A stretch of DNA of 13,766 bases. Source: an uncultured Lachnospiraceae bacterium. Lineage in GTDB: Bacteria > Bacillota > Clostridia > Lachnospirales > Lachnospiraceae. The translations under genes and the position numbers were made by a program. The DNA lies in assembly GCA_947625995.1 (NCBI GenBank), contig CANQQN010000026.1, positions 1 through 13,766 on the forward strand. The letters are read 5' to 3'. Positions 6,343 through 13,718 of this stretch are shown here, in pieces. The first letter of the stretch is position 1, and each line of letters starts with the position of its first letter. The notes beneath the pieces were generated by a model that was given only the letters and a program-made list of their open reading frames with translations, made no database searches and had not been told where the DNA came from.

Positions 6343-7030
6343 GCAGCACTGAATCTGCGATCTCCCCGATAGCGCCGTAATCCAGTCCTTCATATAAAAG
6401 TCCCCTCTGAGTTGCGGAAATTTTGGGCGCAAGCGCCACAGAGACCGTAAATCCAACGGCGCTCATCGCCTGCTTCAGATTCCTGATGAAGGTCACATAA
6501 GCGTCCCTGTCCTCCGGAAGGATATATTCAAAATCCACATCGATGCCGGTATAGCCTTTTTCCTGCATAACCTCCACAAGATTCCGGATCAGAGTCTGCT
6601 GGACGCTTTGGTCTTCCACCACCCGGTTGACCAGTTGGTTGTTGAAGGTGCCAGCCTCCGTAAAGGGCGTCAGCACCAGCACCGGAGACACCCCGTATTC
6701 TCCGGCCACTCCAAGCAGGTATTCGTCATCCATGGGGATCAGTTCCCCTGTCAGGGTAAACCCGTAGGAAAAATTAAGCAGCGTCGTCAGATATGGGATG
6801 GCCTGTTCCAGCACATAAGGCTGTATAAACTGGTAAGCGTAGCCGCCCACTTCAATGCTCCTGTCATAGACTGTCTGCGAGCCGCCGGTAAGGATCAGAA
6901 GTGCCTGCCCCACCACAAGGCCGCTCTGGGACTGAAGCTGGTTGTTGGCAATGATAGATGACGGACTCACTCCGTAGAGCCGGGCAATCGAATACACCGT
7001 CTCTCCTGCCTGTACTACATGGATCTCCAT
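6314..7030 (-). CDS. N-terminal part of spore LysM-GH18 glycosidase (SleL/YaaH-like), interrupted
   Basis: Encodes 238 residues of a spore peptidoglycan hydrolase, probably an N-acetylglucosaminidase acting on cortex fragments. One LysM domain (1 to about 47: HVVQAGETVYSIARLYGV ... GLVVGQALLI) is followed by the GH18 barrel from about 58. The catalytic motif is DVDFE (164-168, acid Glu168) in GYTGIDVDFEY, and the coding sequence breaks at MTYEWGYT, a conserved barrel strand with a catalytic Tyr. The TAA stop at 6314 comes from the element; the rest of the protein is at 4419-4833. The start is ATG 7030, because GGGAGGT lies 6 nt upstream; a further in-frame start at 7063 lacks this. Alone, the fragment has the catalytic acid but lacks the final barrel strands, so it should not fold as an active enzyme. 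It is divergent from an amidase gene. Confidence 0.88.
   Translation of the reverse strand: MEIHVVQAGETVYSIARLYGVSPSSIIANNQLQSQSGLVVGQALLILTGGSQTVYDRSIEVGGYAYQFIQPYVLEQAIPYLTTLLNFSYGFTLTGELIPMDDEYLLGVAGEYGVSPVLVLTPFTEAGTFNNQLVNRVVEDQSVQQTLIRNLVEVMQEKGYTGIDVDFEYILPEDRDAYVTFIRNLKQAMSAVGFTVSVALAPKISATQRGLLYEGLDYGAIGEIADSVLLMTYEWGYT
6315..6321. repeat. Right attachment core (att) of the inserted element
   Basis: Second copy of TACGTAT, with element on the left (GGCCT) and host on the right (AACCCC). On the minus strand it converts the GH18 reading frame from ACG-TAT to ACG-TAA, producing the premature stop. Confidence 0.75.
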
Positions 7031-7065
7031 AACATGACCTCCCAAAATAACGCTGCGATACACTG

Positions 7066-7093
7066 TATTCTATGCATCGGGATCTTCTGTCGT
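7066..7093 (-). promoter_or_regulatory. Candidate sigma-K type promoter for the LysM-GH18 gene
   Basis: Minus strand AC (7092-7093), 17 bp, then CATAGAATA (7066-7074) matches the mother-cell sigma-K consensus AC-N16/17-CATAnnnTA. Predicted initiation near 7059 leaves about 29 nt including the GGGAGGT ribosome binding site. The -10 also partly fits sigma-E (CATACAAT), but the -35 does not. Confidence 0.35.
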
Positions 7094-7121
7094 GTATCCG
7101 CGCCTCCTTTGGAGATACGTC

Positions 7122-7148
7122 ACACTTTTTTGGGCAATTCATACGCTA
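7122..7148 (+). promoter_or_regulatory. Candidate sigma-K type promoter for the amidase gene
   Basis: Plus strand AC (7122-7123), 16 bp, then CATACGCTA (7140-7148) fits the same AC-N16/17-CATAnnnTA pattern. The predicted start, near 7155, would fall at the edge of the AGGAGGT ribosome binding site (7154-7160), which weakens the call. Confidence 0.25.
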
Positions 7149-7167
7149 TAAACAGGAGGTGTTTTTA

Positions 7168-7743
7168 TTGGCGATCAAAATCTATATCGATCAGGGCCAC
7201 AACCCCACCGGTTCTCCAAACGCCGGGGCTGTGGGAAACGGACTCTATGAACAGGATATCACCTATGTGGTAGGCATCTATCTTGCCAACCTGCTTGCTT
7301 TGGATCCCCGCTTTGAAGTCCGGGTTTCCAGATCCACCCCCGATGAAGTCCTTGGCACCAGCAATTCCACCAGTCTGGCCGCCCGTGTGTCAGCCGCAAA
7401 CGCATGGCCTGCAAACTACTTTATCAGCATCCACTGCAACGCGAATACCAACCCCGCGATCAACGGTACGGAAGTGTACGTGTATGAACAATACTCCCAA
7501 TCCTACTGGCTTGCCCAATACATATTGGGCGGGATCGTGGCGCGCACCGGCACAAAGGATAACGGCGTGCGGGTCAACTCCTCCCTGTATGTGCTTCGCA
7601 GGACGCAAATGCCTGCGGTGCTGGTCGAACTTGGGTATCTGACCAATGAAAGCGACGCCCGGAAACTGGAAAATGATCCTTACGGCTTTGCCATCGGAAT
7701 CTACAACGGCCTTCTGGAATACTTTGATCTACCTATGCTGTGA
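7168..7743 (+). CDS. N-acetylmuramoyl-L-alanine amidase (Amidase_3, CwlD/CwlC-like)
   Basis: Zinc amidase that cleaves the bond between N-acetylmuramic acid and L-alanine in peptidoglycan. The protein is 191 aa and consists almost wholly of the Amidase_3 domain. Zinc ligands are His11 in DQGHNP, Glu28 in GLYEQD and His89 in ISIHCNAN, with catalytic Glu154 in VLVELGYLTN. The start is TTG at 7168, because AGGAGGT (7154-7160) lies 7 nt upstream. An earlier in-frame ATG at 7072 would add 32 residues with no ribosome binding site. No signal peptide or wall-binding repeats are visible, so the protein may act after mother-cell lysis (as for CwlC) or be exported another way. The divergent spore GH18 gene and a candidate sigma-K promoter support a sporulation role; this is inference. 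Confidence 0.85.
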   Translation: MAIKIYIDQGHNPTGSPNAGAVGNGLYEQDITYVVGIYLANLLALDPRFEVRVSRSTPDEVLGTSNSTSLAARVSAANAWPANYFISIHCNANTNPAINGTEVYVYEQYSQSYWLAQYILGGIVARTGTKDNGVRVNSSLYVLRRTQMPAVLVELGYLTNESDARKLENDPYGFAIGIYNGLLEYFDLPML

Positions 7744-7754
7744 CCGGCAGGCAG

Positions 7755-7789
7755 AAAAAAGGAGGGGCTTCTCTTTGAAACTCCTCCTT
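7755..7789 (-). terminator. Rho-independent terminator of the ilvE-hydrolase operon
   Basis: Minus strand AAGGAGG (7783-7789) pairs with CCTCCTT (7759-7765) around an imperfect inner stem and is followed by a T-run (7755-7760). It lies between convergent genes; in the plus direction the stem has no T-run, so it serves the minus-strand operon best. Confidence 0.7.
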
Positions 7790-7811
7790 AGTAAACCATA
7801 TGTAAGATAGA

Positions 7812-9098
7812 TCAGAATACGTGTCCGTCGTGGAAGATATGCCCGCCGATCTGCAAACCGCTGACTCTGCCGTTTGGCGTCCTGAAATACAGGTAATCAC
7901 CAATGTTGTTGTAACCGTCCAGCGCCATCTGCGCCGCCCGGTAGCATTCATCGGGAACGCCCTGTGCAAGGGCGAGGGCAAATCTGCCTGTAGTCACCGG
8001 CGTAAACTGCCCGGGATCGTAGATCACGCCCAAGATCGTATTGGGGAACTGAGAACTGCGCACCCGGTTCATCACACAGGCGCCCACCGCACATTTCCCC
8101 TCAAAAGGCTCCACACCGGCTTCCACAAAAATGATCGTCGCCATAAGCACCAGATCCGTCGCCGTTGCCGCGTATGCCTCCCCATAGGTTGGGGTAATAC
8201 TCTGGGGAACGGAAATGCCCAGCTGGTTCAGCTTGTCTGTAAGGCCGTTTGCAATTTCTCTGGCCTGCTGTGCAGCCGCTGCCACTTCCTTGGAATTGTT
8301 TGCCACGGCTTCCGCTTCCTGAATGGATTTCAGGTCATTGATCTGGGCTTCCTTTTCCGCGATTTCCCGCTCATATCCCTGAATCTGCAGCTCTGCCTGA
8401 GCGATCTCGGCCTCATGCTTCTGAATATTCTCTTTTGTGTCTGCAACTGTCTTTTCCAGATCTGCCTGCTGCTTTTTCAGATCGTCCTCCATGGCTGTCA
8501 GATTCTTCTGTTCTGTCTGAAGAGCCGTCTGATTGTCGGAGATTTTATCCTTGGTAGCCTGATACTTTTCCAGCATATCCCTGTCGTATTTAGAAACCTG
8601 CGCGATATATTCCGTTCTGGCAAGAATATCTGAAAACCCTTTGCCGCTGAGGATTGCCGTGTACAAAGACCTGCTGCCTTTTTCGTACATAAACTGGATG
8701 CGTTTTTTCATATTCTCATATTGGTTTTTCTCATCTTTCTTTGCCAGATCAAGATTTTTCTGAATGGTCTCTATCTCCTGCTTTTTGGCAGTAATCTGCT
8801 GCTCCAGATTGTTGATGTTGGTGCTCAGTTCCTGAAGCTTTGTATTTAATTCGCCCAGATAGCCTTCCAGCTGTATCTTGGACTGTTCCAGTGTTTCCTT
8901 TGATTGTTCGGTTTTATTCAGATCCGTTTCGGCCTGTTGCTTCTCCTGCTCTTTTGTAACAATATTGGCAGCCGTTGATGTTTCCGTAGGGGCAGGCGAA
9001 GCGGCAACGCCGTTATTCGCCGCCTGTACTGCTGCCGGCGGGATCACCGTCGTCACTGACAACAGCGCCGCTAAAAGAACAGCAATCTGCTTTTTCAT
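7812..9098 (-). CDS. Secreted cell wall hydrolase: PcsB-like coiled coil plus SleB-type (Hydrolase_2) domain
   Basis: Predicted exported peptidoglycan hydrolase of 428 aa. A signal peptide (1-26: KK, hydrophobic LLAALL stretch, cleavage near AVQA-A) is followed by a Thr/Ala-rich linker and a long Lys/Glu/Gln-rich coiled coil (about 48-285), similar to the N-terminal module of PcsB/CwlO-type proteins ('YENMKKRIQFMYEKGSRSL', 'ILSGKGFSDILARTEYI'). The C-terminal domain (about 312-428) is of the SleB/CwlJ family: likely catalytic Glu326 in IIFVEAGVEPFEG, then AVGACVMNRV, FPNTILGVIY, GQFTPV and the terminal IGGHIFH. SleB is a lytic transglycosylase of spore cortex; the coiled coil suggests regulated surface activity instead. 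The start ATG 9098 has AGAGGTG 6 nt upstream. It begins 15 nt after the ilvE stop, in one operon. Whether it serves germination or vegetative growth is open. Confidence 0.87.
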   Translation of the reverse strand: MKKQIAVLLAALLSVTTVIPPAAVQAANNGVAASPAPTETSTAANIVTKEQEKQQAETDLNKTEQSKETLEQSKIQLEGYLGELNTKLQELSTNINNLEQQITAKKQEIETIQKNLDLAKKDEKNQYENMKKRIQFMYEKGSRSLYTAILSGKGFSDILARTEYIAQVSKYDRDMLEKYQATKDKISDNQTALQTEQKNLTAMEDDLKKQQADLEKTVADTKENIQKHEAEIAQAELQIQGYEREIAEKEAQINDLKSIQEAEAVANNSKEVAAAAQQAREIANGLTDKLNQLGISVPQSITPTYGEAYAATATDLVLMATIIFVEAGVEPFEGKCAVGACVMNRVRSSQFPNTILGVIYDPGQFTPVTTGRFALALAQGVPDECYRAAQMALDGYNNIGDYLYFRTPNGRVSGLQIGGHIFHDGHVF

Positions 9099-9113
9099 GA
9101 AAAACACCTCTGT

Positions 9114-10181
9114 TTATTTTACTTCTACTACCCAGCCTTCGGGTCCCTCGATCTTGCCTAACTGGATACCCGTCACTGTATCGTACAGCCGCTGGCTTAA
9201 CGGTCCGATGCCGCCGTCCTGAATCTGCAGCACCTTGTTTTCCCAGCGGAGATGGCCTACGGGAGAGATCACCGCGGCGGTGCCTGTCCCCCAGCATTCC
9301 TCCAGCGTACCGTTCTCAGCTGCCTCAAACAGTTCCTGAACGGAAATCCTTCTCTCCTCTACTTCATAGCCCCAGTCTTTGCAGAGGGCGATGCAGGAGT
9401 TTCTGGTGACGCCCGGAAGGATGCTGCCGTTCAGCATAGGCGTTACGACCTTCCCGCTGATCTTGAAGAAGATGTTCATAGCGCCCACTTCTTCGATATA
9501 TTTTCTTTCAACACCATCCAGCCACAGCACCTGACTGTAGCCTTCATCATGGGCCTTTACCTGAGACGCCAGACTTGCCACATAATTTCCGCCTGTCTTT
9601 GCCTCGCCGATACCGCCCTTCACTGCACGGACATATTCATCCTCAATCCAGATTTTGACGGGATCAAGCCCCTCGGGATAATAAGGTCCCACCGGAGACA
9701 GAATAATGATAAACATGTATGTATCGGAAGGACGAACGCCAAGGAAAGGATCTGTAGCAATGATAAAAGGTCTGATGTAAAGAGATGTTCCGGGCTTTTC
9801 CGGGATCCACGCCCTGTCTACGCTTACGATCTCCTTGATCGCCTGCAGGAAGTCGTCGGGGTCCACCTCAGGAATGCAGATCCTGCGGTTGGTGTTGTTG
9901 GCTCTCTCGATATTTTTGTCCGGGCGGAACAGAAGGATACGGCCGTCCTCGGACTTATAGGCTTTCAAGCCTTCAAACATTTCCTGTCCGTAATGAAATA
10001 CCATTGCGGAGGGTTCAAGAGAAATGGTGCCATACGGTACGATGCGGGCATCGTGCCAGCCTTTTCCCGTCTCATAGTTCATGATAAACATATGATCCGT
10101 GAAAATGGTGCCAAATGTCAATGGATTGTCCTTTCCCGGCAATGGCTTCGGATTCGTCGTCTTTTCAATTCTGATGTTCAT
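9114..10181 (-). CDS. ilvE: Branched-chain-amino-acid aminotransferase (class IV, PLP)
   Basis: Cytosolic PLP enzyme interconverting leucine, isoleucine and valine with their 2-oxo acids, using glutamate/2-oxoglutarate. The protein is 355 aa, typical of the longer BCAT type. Landmarks: 'MVFHYGQEMFEGLKAYK' (60-76), 'LFRPDKNIERANNTNRR' (84-100), 'LYIRPFIIATDPFLGVRP', PLP-binding Lys195 in GEAKTGGNY, Glu231 in YIEEVGAMN, LPGVTR and the phosphate-binding GTGTAAVISPVG (298-309). ATG 10181 is chosen. An in-frame TTG two codons earlier (10187) cannot be excluded, since ribosome binding in this leader (GGAAAG) is weak and equally compatible. It is first gene of an operon with the SleB-like hydrolase and is preceded by a strong promoter. 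No T-box leader is possible in the roughly 25-nt 5' UTR. Confidence 0.95.
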   Translation of the reverse strand: MNIRIEKTTNPKPLPGKDNPLTFGTIFTDHMFIMNYETGKGWHDARIVPYGTISLEPSAMVFHYGQEMFEGLKAYKSEDGRILLFRPDKNIERANNTNRRICIPEVDPDDFLQAIKEIVSVDRAWIPEKPGTSLYIRPFIIATDPFLGVRPSDTYMFIIILSPVGPYYPEGLDPVKIWIEDEYVRAVKGGIGEAKTGGNYVASLASQVKAHDEGYSQVLWLDGVERKYIEEVGAMNIFFKISGKVVTPMLNGSILPGVTRNSCIALCKDWGYEVEERRISVQELFEAAENGTLEECWGTGTAAVISPVGHLRWENKVLQIQDGGIGPLSQRLYDTVTGIQLGKIEGPEGWVVEVK

Positions 10182-10213
10182 ATTCAACCCAGCTTTCCAT
10201 TTTTTTGTCCTTT

Positions 10214-10242
10214 ATTATCTAACTTTTTAACAAAATTGTCAA
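10214..10242 (-). promoter_or_regulatory. Sigma-A promoter of the ilvE operon
   Basis: Minus strand TTGACA (10237-10242, perfect -35), a 17-bp A/T-rich spacer, and GATAAT (10214-10219). Initiation is expected near 10207. This indicates housekeeping transcription of ilvE and the downstream wall hydrolase. Confidence 0.8.
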
Positions 10243-10270
10243 CCCGCTGTTACCAGAGTTCGCAGATTTT

Positions 10271-10759
10271 TTATAATTTTTCATATTTTTTCCACACAAA
10301 TTCCAGATCAAAGTACGTCTGCTCGTCGCTCTCCCCCGTGAGCGTCCATTCTTTGTCCGTCTCCAGATTGGGAAAATACGTATCTGCCTCAAAAGAATGG
10401 TCGATACAGGTCACATGGGCCACCCTGCAATAGGGCAGAAAAGCCCGGTAAACGCTTTCCCCGCCGATAATGTAGATATCTTCCTCCCTGTAGCGCTTCA
10501 ATTCCTCCAGACATTCCTCCAGAGAATGCACGGTCTTTGCATCCTTCACGCTGTAAGAAGGATTTTTGGAAAGCACGATATTGGTCCTGTTCTTCAGCGG
10601 CATGCCGTTCGGCAGGCTTTCCAATGTCTTGCGCCCCATGACCACCACTTTTCCGGCGGTGGTCTCCCTGAAAAACTTCATATCACCGGGAATCCTTACC
10701 AGCAGCTGGTTTCCTTTGCCGATAGCCCAGTTTTTGTCTACGGACACGATCAGATTCAT
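10271..10759 (-). CDS. folA: Dihydrofolate reductase
   Basis: Cytosolic NADPH-dependent enzyme regenerating tetrahydrofolate; the usual trimethoprim target. The protein is 162 aa, normal for the family. Motifs: MNLIVSVDKNWAIG at the N-terminus, GDMKFFRETT with the substrate-binding acid Asp26, VVVMGRKTLESLP for NADPH binding (38-50), IVLSKNP, and IYIIGGESVY (95-104). The position that is Pro-Trp in the E. coli enzyme (LPW type motif) is Leu-Val (20-21) here. The start at 10759 gives the family N-terminus, with AAGGAG 10 nt upstream. An in-frame ATG at 10783 abuts the MATE stop codon but precedes the ribosome binding site. It lies directly behind the MATE gene, so it is probably co-transcribed. 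Confidence 0.93.
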   Translation of the reverse strand: MNLIVSVDKNWAIGKGNQLLVRIPGDMKFFRETTAGKVVVMGRKTLESLPNGMPLKNRTNIVLSKNPSYSVKDAKTVHSLEECLEELKRYREEDIYIIGGESVYRAFLPYCRVAHVTCIDHSFEADTYFPNLETDKEWTLTGESDEQTYFDLEFVWKKYEKL

Positions 10760-10783
10760 GGCATCCGGTCTCCTTCCCTTCAT

Positions 10784-12178
10784 TTAAAGATCCGGTCCGG
10801 TCTCCGTCTCCAACGACAGAGGCTTAATGATCTTTTTGTAGATCCTGATAAGAAAAATAACGCTCAAAACCACGGAAACGCTTTCCGAAATAGGAAACGC
10901 CCACCATACGATCTGTACTTTCCCCAGCCTTGACAGGGCAAACGCCACCGGAAGCAGCACCACCAACTGTCGACAGATAGATACCGTCATACTGTAGACG
11001 CCGTTCCCAAGGGACTGGAACACCGAAGAACAGACAATGCCGAACCCTGCGAACATAAAAGAAAGGCTGATGATCTTCAATGCGGGAATACCGATGGAAA
11101 GCATGTTTTCGGAAGCGTCAAACAGCTTCAGGATCCATGTGGGCGCAAGCTGGAATACCAGCAGGCCGATCCACATGAGGATCACCGCATAGAGCGCGCT
11201 GAGCTTGATGGTCTTCATCATCCGGTCTTTCTTTCTTGCCCCGTAATTGTAGGCAATAATGGGGACCATGCCGTTGTTTAAGCCGAATACCGGCATGAAC
11301 ACAAAGCTCTGCACCTTGAAATATATCCCGAATACAGCCGTAGCCGTGGAACTGAACGCGATCAGGATTTTGTTCATTCCGTAAGTCATCACGGAACCGA
11401 TGGAAGCCATGATCATGCTGGGAATACCCACGGCCAGTACCTGCTTGATAATAGAAAGCTTCGGCCGGAATCCCGCAAAGCGCAGGCTGATCTCTTTATT
11501 GATCTTCAGATTGAAAAAAATACCCATGCAGGCGGCGACGGTCTGGCCAAACACCGTGGCAAGGGCCGCGCCGGCCACGCCCATCCGAGGCATCCCAAAC
11601 AGTCCAAAGATCAGGATAGGGTCCATGATGATATTGATGATGGCACCTGTGCCTTGGGTGATCATAGTATAAATCGTTTTCCCCGTGGACTGGAGCATTC
11701 TCTCCATGATCAGCTGGCCGAAAATCCCGAAAGACAGGCAGCAGCAGATCCGCACGTACTGGGTGCCGGGCTCTGCAATGGAGGGGATCTTTGTCTGGCT
11801 GCGCATAAATACGCCTGCGCCGGCAAGACCGATTACCAGAAAGATCAGATAGGCAATGGCCATCAGAAATATGGACTGCACCGCGGATTCGTTTGCCTGC
11901 TTCTGATTCTTTTCTCCGAGAGATCGGGAAAGCAGGGCATTCATACCAACGCCGATACCGGATCCTACCGCGATCATCAGGTTCTGGATGGGGAACGCCA
12001 TGGAGACAGCCGTCAATGCGTCCTCACTGATCCGGGACACAAAAATACTGTCTACCACGTTGTACAGCGCCTGCACCAACATAGACAGCATCAGCGGAAT
12101 TGCCATGGAAAGCAACAGCCTGTTGACAGGCATCACACCCATCTTATTCTCATTTGTTTTTTGTTCCATTTGTTTCAT
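10784..12178 (-). CDS. MATE family multidrug/metabolite efflux protein
   Basis: Integral membrane antiporter of the MATE family, which exports cationic drugs or metabolites in exchange for Na+ or H+. The protein is 464 aa, the usual size, with about 12 hydrophobic segments. Family signatures include the N-terminal 'LLLSMAIPLMLSMLVQALYNVVDSIFVSRI', 'GIGVGMNALLSRSLGEKN', 'QGTGAIINIIMDPILIFGLFGMPRMGVAGAALATV', and in the second half 'FGLNNGMVPIIAYNYGARKKDRM'. The domain layout fits the bacterial MepA/DinF-like branch. The substrate cannot be assigned from sequence. The start at 12178 is the first ATG; the ribosome binding site (GGAAATGAG) is weak, and the next Met three codons on is possible. 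The gene has its own promoter at 12218-12246 and is followed without a gap by folA. Confidence 0.93.
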   Translation of the reverse strand: MKQMEQKTNENKMGVMPVNRLLLSMAIPLMLSMLVQALYNVVDSIFVSRISEDALTAVSMAFPIQNLMIAVGSGIGVGMNALLSRSLGEKNQKQANESAVQSIFLMAIAYLIFLVIGLAGAGVFMRSQTKIPSIAEPGTQYVRICCCLSFGIFGQLIMERMLQSTGKTIYTMITQGTGAIINIIMDPILIFGLFGMPRMGVAGAALATVFGQTVAACMGIFFNLKINKEISLRFAGFRPKLSIIKQVLAVGIPSMIMASIGSVMTYGMNKILIAFSSTATAVFGIYFKVQSFVFMPVFGLNNGMVPIIAYNYGARKKDRMMKTIKLSALYAVILMWIGLLVFQLAPTWILKLFDASENMLSIGIPALKIISLSFMFAGFGIVCSSVFQSLGNGVYSMTVSICRQLVVLLPVAFALSRLGKVQIVWWAFPISESVSVVLSVIFLIRIYKKIIKPLSLETETGPDL

Positions 12179-12217
12179 TCATCTCATTTCCAAATTCTAT
12201 AATAAAGCGCGACTACT

Positions 12218-12246
12218 ATCATAACAAGTATTTTTTATATTTTCAA
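12218..12246 (-). promoter_or_regulatory. Sigma-A promoter of the MATE-folA operon
   Basis: Minus strand TTGAAA (12241-12246), a 17-bp spacer, and TATGAT (12218-12223), preceded by TGT to form an extended -10 (TGnTATGAT). Initiation is expected near 12211, giving a leader of about 33 nt. Confidence 0.7.
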
Positions 12247-12276
12247 CCTAAAAATACATAAACTGCAAACTTACAA

Positions 12277-12309
12277 ACTGCCGGCAGGCAAAAATCTGCT
12301 GTCGGCAGT
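12277..12309 (-). terminator. Probable terminator of the DHHW gene
   Basis: Minus strand ACTGCCG (12303-12309) pairs with CGGCAGT (12277-12283). An inner GCAG/CTGC stem follows a 3-nt bulge, and a T-rich but broken tract (TTTGTAAGTTT) comes next. It lies about 40 nt beyond the stop codon and before the MATE promoter. Confidence 0.5.
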
Positions 12310-12347
12310 CCAAATAGCCGCGGCTTCTGTGCTTTGCAGTCCCGTCC

Positions 12348-13718
12348 TCAGGGCTTGATCACACTTTCCATGCGCTGCAGCAGCGGATCCGCGAAAATCG
12401 CGTTGAGATTATTCAAAAACAGGATCTCCCTGATGCCCTTGTCGGCTATCAATTTCATCAGATCCTCCTTGTAATACCGGTAATCGATCATGTAAATATC
12501 CTGATAGTGATCCACAAGGAACGGTATGAAACAATTGGCATAGGATTCCCGGATGATCAGACAATTGGACCCATCGGTGATCTGAGGATTGTGGATCTCG
12601 CTGTAGGGATTGTCCCCGCCCACAAAAGCGGAATACAGGTTATTGGCCTGATAATCGCTGACATCCTCGATGATATGCCAATCCAGCGTATTTCCATCCC
12701 GGTCTGTAATGGTGATCTCATTGGTTCCCATGGGAATATAAGCAGTCACCGTATCCGCGTTTTCCTTCAGTGCGCCGGACTGGCTGTCTGAATAAAAAGT
12801 ACCGAGGAACCCGTCAAACTCCTTTTTTTCAAAGGAATCCAGAGAATGGGGCTCCAATCCCTTTCCCTTTGCAAACTCCTCGTACGCATAGTATGCTCCC
12901 AGCGTGGTCCAGTGATGATCCGTGCGATAGTAAACATACTCGCTGTTATGACTCTTGATATTGTCAAAGACGGGAACTGTCTTCACCCGCTCATCCAGAT
13001 TTGCGTAAATATACTCGGTGGCCGCTTTTTCATCGCTGAAGCCAAGCTCCTTCTGCATCTCGTCGTCCAGAATGATGCCTGCGTTCACCGGCGCCGCCAG
13101 CGCATACACCGTCGCCTGATCTCCCACCCGTGCCTGCATGGTGTTGATCAGTTTGCAGTATCGGTTTGCATAGTCCTGTACAAAATAAAAAGCTTCAAAC
13201 GCCCTGCCGTCGGTAATGTACACGTCCCCAAAGGTCTCCGGCACCACATCATGGATAGAGCCGTCCTCTTTGGGTTCTTCCGTAGTGGCCGCCGCAGGCG
13301 TCCCGCCGGCATCATCCGCCTGCACCGCCGCGCCTGCATCGGCGTTTTCTCCGGTGGGGATCTCTTCTCCCCGCTTATCTTTACCACCTGAAACAACCGT
13401 GTCCGACTGCAGCCCGTGAAGGCCGGAAAGAGACGCGTTTGCGGCAAGGAGTTGTTCCCGCATAGGGAAAGTGTCCGCATACCAAGTATCGATATCCGCC
13501 AGATAAGTTCCATCCCAGAAGGACCCGAAAGAAAATTTCGGAAATTTTGTCAGCGTCCGCTTTTCCAGATCTGAGGTCTTGGGGCGAAGCGGTATCAAAA
13601 GGCCAAGCACCCCGAAGAAAAGCAGGGCAAGAAAAAATACCCCTATCCGAAGGAACGCGAACAGATATTTTGCCCTCCGTGCCTTCTGATCTTTTTTATT
13701 TGAAATATTTTTGTTCAT
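12348..13718 (-). CDS. DHHW family protein (AlgX/AlgJ-like, membrane anchored)
   Basis: Extracytoplasmic SGNH-like protein of the DHHW family, whose relatives help O-acetylate exported polysaccharides or wall polymers together with an MBOAT acyltransferase. The protein is 456 aa. A basic N-terminus (1-18) and one membrane segment (about 19-43) anchor it. Then come 'LEKRTLTKFPKFSFGSFWDGTYLADIDTWYADTFPMR', typical of the family, and a low-complexity Ala/Asp/Gly/Thr/Glu linker (about 110-152). The signature TDHHWT lies at 266-271 with the catalytic-type DHH. A RESYAN segment (390-395) may carry the SGNH serine (Ser392). The start at 13718 has GGAG 5 nt upstream. No acyltransferase gene is visible; it may lie just right of the window. 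The exact substrate is unknown. Confidence 0.8.
   Translation of the reverse strand: MNKNISNKKDQKARRAKYLFAFLRIGVFFLALLFFGVLGLLIPLRPKTSDLEKRTLTKFPKFSFGSFWDGTYLADIDTWYADTFPMREQLLAANASLSGLHGLQSDTVVSGGKDKRGEEIPTGENADAGAAVQADDAGGTPAAATTEEPKEDGSIHDVVPETFGDVYITDGRAFEAFYFVQDYANRYCKLINTMQARVGDQATVYALAAPVNAGIILDDEMQKELGFSDEKAATEYIYANLDERVKTVPVFDNIKSHNSEYVYYRTDHHWTTLGAYYAYEEFAKGKGLEPHSLDSFEKKEFDGFLGTFYSDSQSGALKENADTVTAYIPMGTNEITITDRDGNTLDWHIIEDVSDYQANNLYSAFVGGDNPYSEIHNPQITDGSNCLIIRESYANCFIPFLVDHYQDIYMIDYRYYKEDLMKLIADKGIREILFLNNLNAIFADPLLQRMESVIKP

Noticed and set aside
7821..8633. 270-codon plus-strand frame with Cys/Leu-rich stretches
   Set aside because: Antisense of the coiled coil of the SleB-like hydrolase; the repeats reflect Lys/Glu codons read backwards.
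10182..10270. T-box or leucine-responsive leader before ilvE
   Set aside because: The promoter leaves only about 25 nt of leader, with no specifier hairpin or antiterminator sequence.
9252..10433. 393-codon open frame on the plus strand
   Set aside because: It is antisense to ilvE and the end of folA, both strongly supported. The translation has no recognisable domain and no ribosome binding site.
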